Assembly: GCA_021442155.1 (NCBI GenBank)
Contig: CM038223.1
Location: forward strand, 37,794,983 to 37,858,982
DNA length: 64,000 nt
Source of the DNA: Cymbidium sinense
Lineage: Eukaryota > Streptophyta > Magnoliopsida > Asparagales > Orchidaceae
Direction: 5' to 3'
In this document: positions 62,601 through 64,000 of the stretch, one piece after another
Layout of the letters: each line of letters starts with the position of its first letter
Position numbering within the stretch: position 1 is the stretch's first letter
Translations under genes and position numbers: made by a program
The notes under the pieces: model-generated
The model's input: only the letters and a program-made list of their open reading frames with translations
Databases searched by the model: none
What the model was told of the DNA's origin: nothing

Positions 62601-64000
62601 ATCTTAAATACATAAGAATGTATAAGTAACTATAAGAATAGGAAATCATGCAAAATTATATTTTTATTTAGTTGATTTATTTATGTATATGAATTAAAGC
62701 TCTATCCAAATTCTAATATAAAAATGCATAGAAATAAAATTAAATGAGTATGTGTTGTTGTTAAACCAGGGAAGTGAGGTAACTAAATGACCTCCTTGGG
62801 GCTACTTAAAGCCTCATATTTTTGAGATAACCAAACTATATGCTCATTAACATTTAAATCGATGTAAATCCATTTGAAAATATAGGAAAGAGAGCTTCAT
62901 TTCACATACTCAAACTATAAACACATACAAGTCCTATATGTATTTATAACCATCATCATTCTATCTATTATTAACAACTTATAAGGTTTGGAAAATAGTT
63001 TTGGATTTAATATTGATAATAGCCACACATATAATTAGATTAAGTCAACACATGCCCACTTACATAAATAACTTTCATTTGATTCATTTGAATTTGACAG
63101 AATAAATGCATGAATTTATATGACATGCAATATTTAGAAGTGATTGGAGAGGAATAACTAAATATAAACACATGGTTCATTCAACTAAATTAATTTCTAA
63201 GGACAATCACATCAAATAAACTCATTTAAAGAAAACCAAAGCTTATTATTAATTTTGATTTTTGGAGTTGAGTTGATTTAAAGATGACCACTTATCATTT
63301 GCTTTTTTAATCCCATTCCCACATTAGTAATTTGATTTAGTTTAAGGAAAGGTAATTAAGTGGATTTTATGAATTAATTAAGTTGGATCACTAATTAAAT
63401 CAATTAATTACCCTTACCTATGCTTCTTTAATTTCATTAACCACTTCATTATGAGCCACAAATGACATGAACATGTGAGAAAATAAAATTGCAATGCTCC
63501 TAAAAGGGCCTAATTCAAATGACTCGTAATTAAAGGTTGATTAAGTTAAACAACCAAATTAAGTACTTTTATGATTTTTCCACACTCATGGGTTAATCAT
63601 AATTTTCTTAAGGGTCTTTATGTCATTAAACACATAAAGAGGAACCTTTAATTTTATTGTTAATTATCTAATATGATTTATATTTTAATTTGATTTTATT
63701 TGGCCATTTAATTAATAAATTAAACGCCTAATTAATTTTCATCTTAATTAACCCTCATTAAGATGGAATGGACTTGGGAAAAGAGATTAGAAAAGAGGTC
63801 CTAATCTCACTCCCTTATCTATTCACTATTAAACGGTGATTAATAAGTTTAATTAATTAATTTATTATTGTTTAGAGTGTTCATTAATCATTAAAATGAT
63901 TAAGGAGTAATTAGGGTTCAAACGATCAATTTCCCTACTTAAGCAATAAATTTCAAGAAAATTATGGGAGGTAGAGGTCATCCCCATCAAATCAATTCCC
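59640..64000 (-). repeat. 5' LTR of element A-I (A4), 3' 4.36 kb of it
   Basis: On the minus strand it ends at 59640 with AAAAATAAACACCACA, next to the primer site. It follows A1-A3 throughout: GTACCGCCGTAC at 61094, segment 61500-61640, three copies of the 60-bp box (about 62245-62305, 62515-62575, 62761-62821) and AT-rich DNA to the window end. It is more diverged than A1, A2 and A3 are from each other, for example around 60700-60850. The TATAAGG box position (about 61130-61150) is not conserved. The remaining 2.6 kb or so lie outside. Confidence 0.85.
62245..62821 (-). repeat. Triplicated 60-bp box in LTR A4
   Basis: Three copies at about 62245-62305, 62515-62575 and 62761-62821, spaced about 270 and 246 bp, each with GACCTCCTTRGGGCTACTTA followed by AAGCCTC. 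A1, A2 and A3 have two. Confidence 0.85.

Larger units (their letters stand above)
40471..64000 (-). mobile_element. Giant Tat-lineage Ty3/gypsy retrotransposon (element A-I), 5' LTR cut by window end
   Basis: Minus-strand element with, in transcription order: 5' LTR A4 (from beyond 64000 to 59640), primer-binding site (59631-59614), tandem-repeat leader, gag (about 57894-54940), protease (about 54245-53550), linker and RT (about 53000-51560), remnant RNase H, aRNH (51345-50880), integrase (50870-49572), repeat-rich 3' UTR (49571-47428) and 3' LTR A3 (47427-40471). The interior is 12,212 bp; with two LTRs of about 7 kb the total is near 26 kb, at the large end for plant LTR elements. All domains are present but every long frame is broken, so it is non-autonomous. 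It inserted into element B-II. Confidence 0.85.

Overview
This window looks like plant nuclear intergenic DNA. It is very AT-rich and CpG-poor, has no long intact reading frame, and is built almost entirely from decayed Ty3/gypsy LTR retrotransposons nested in one another. I found no host protein gene, rRNA, tRNA or CRISPR array. The pol remnants have the order protease, reverse transcriptase, RNase H, a second archaeal-type RNase H (aRNH), integrase. That extra aRNH, a primer-binding site resembling the type common in Tat/Ogre elements, and very long LTRs and UTRs place the elements in the Tat lineage, which is widespread in flowering plants. The species cannot be named from the sequence.

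Two related families, here called A and B, make up the window, and both have giant LTRs. Family A LTRs are about 7.0 kb (TGTTGACC...CACCACA). Four copies are present: A1 (8111-15104, +), A2 (21017-28129, +), A3 (40471-47427, -) and A4 (59640 to the window end, -). Family B LTRs are about 6.4 kb and are seen as fragments at 1-534 (-), 535-5265 (-), 5267-6924 (+), 17957-18955 (+) and 31741-37720 (+). The A and B LTRs align along much of their length and so descend from a common ancestor.

Layout: 1-5265 holds two LTR-B pieces on the minus strand, one inserted in the other. At about 5266 the orientation flips abruptly. 5267-17300 is the 5' part of a B element (LTR end, primer site, leader, protease, pre-RT linker), split by A1. 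A1 is a solo LTR with a 5-bp target duplication (TCAAT), and the same site without the insertion is preserved at 38861-38880. 17300-20000 holds a TAAA microsatellite, an LTR-B fragment and featureless AT-rich DNA. 20009-30412 is a second plus-strand gag/pol remnant, split by A2 inside reverse transcriptase. 30413-31740 is its 3' UTR with about 103-bp tandem repeats, followed by LTR B3 and another B leader/protease remnant (37721-40470).

From 40471 to beyond 64000 lies one giant family-A element on the minus strand: 3' LTR A3, a 12.2-kb interior (47428-59639), and 5' LTR A4 cut by the window edge. Its interior, in coding order, has a primer-binding site, a tandem-repeat leader, gag, protease, RT, partial RNase H, aRNH, integrase and a repeat-rich 3' UTR. 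If A4 is full length the element is about 26 kb. All its reading frames are broken, and several key residues are lost by G-to-A changes.

The most notable observations are the solo LTR with its empty site in the same window, the poor match between the two LTRs of the giant element, the multiple tandem-repeat arrays inside LTRs and UTRs, and a dense cluster of TTGAC(C/T) motifs in the upstream part of the family-A LTR.
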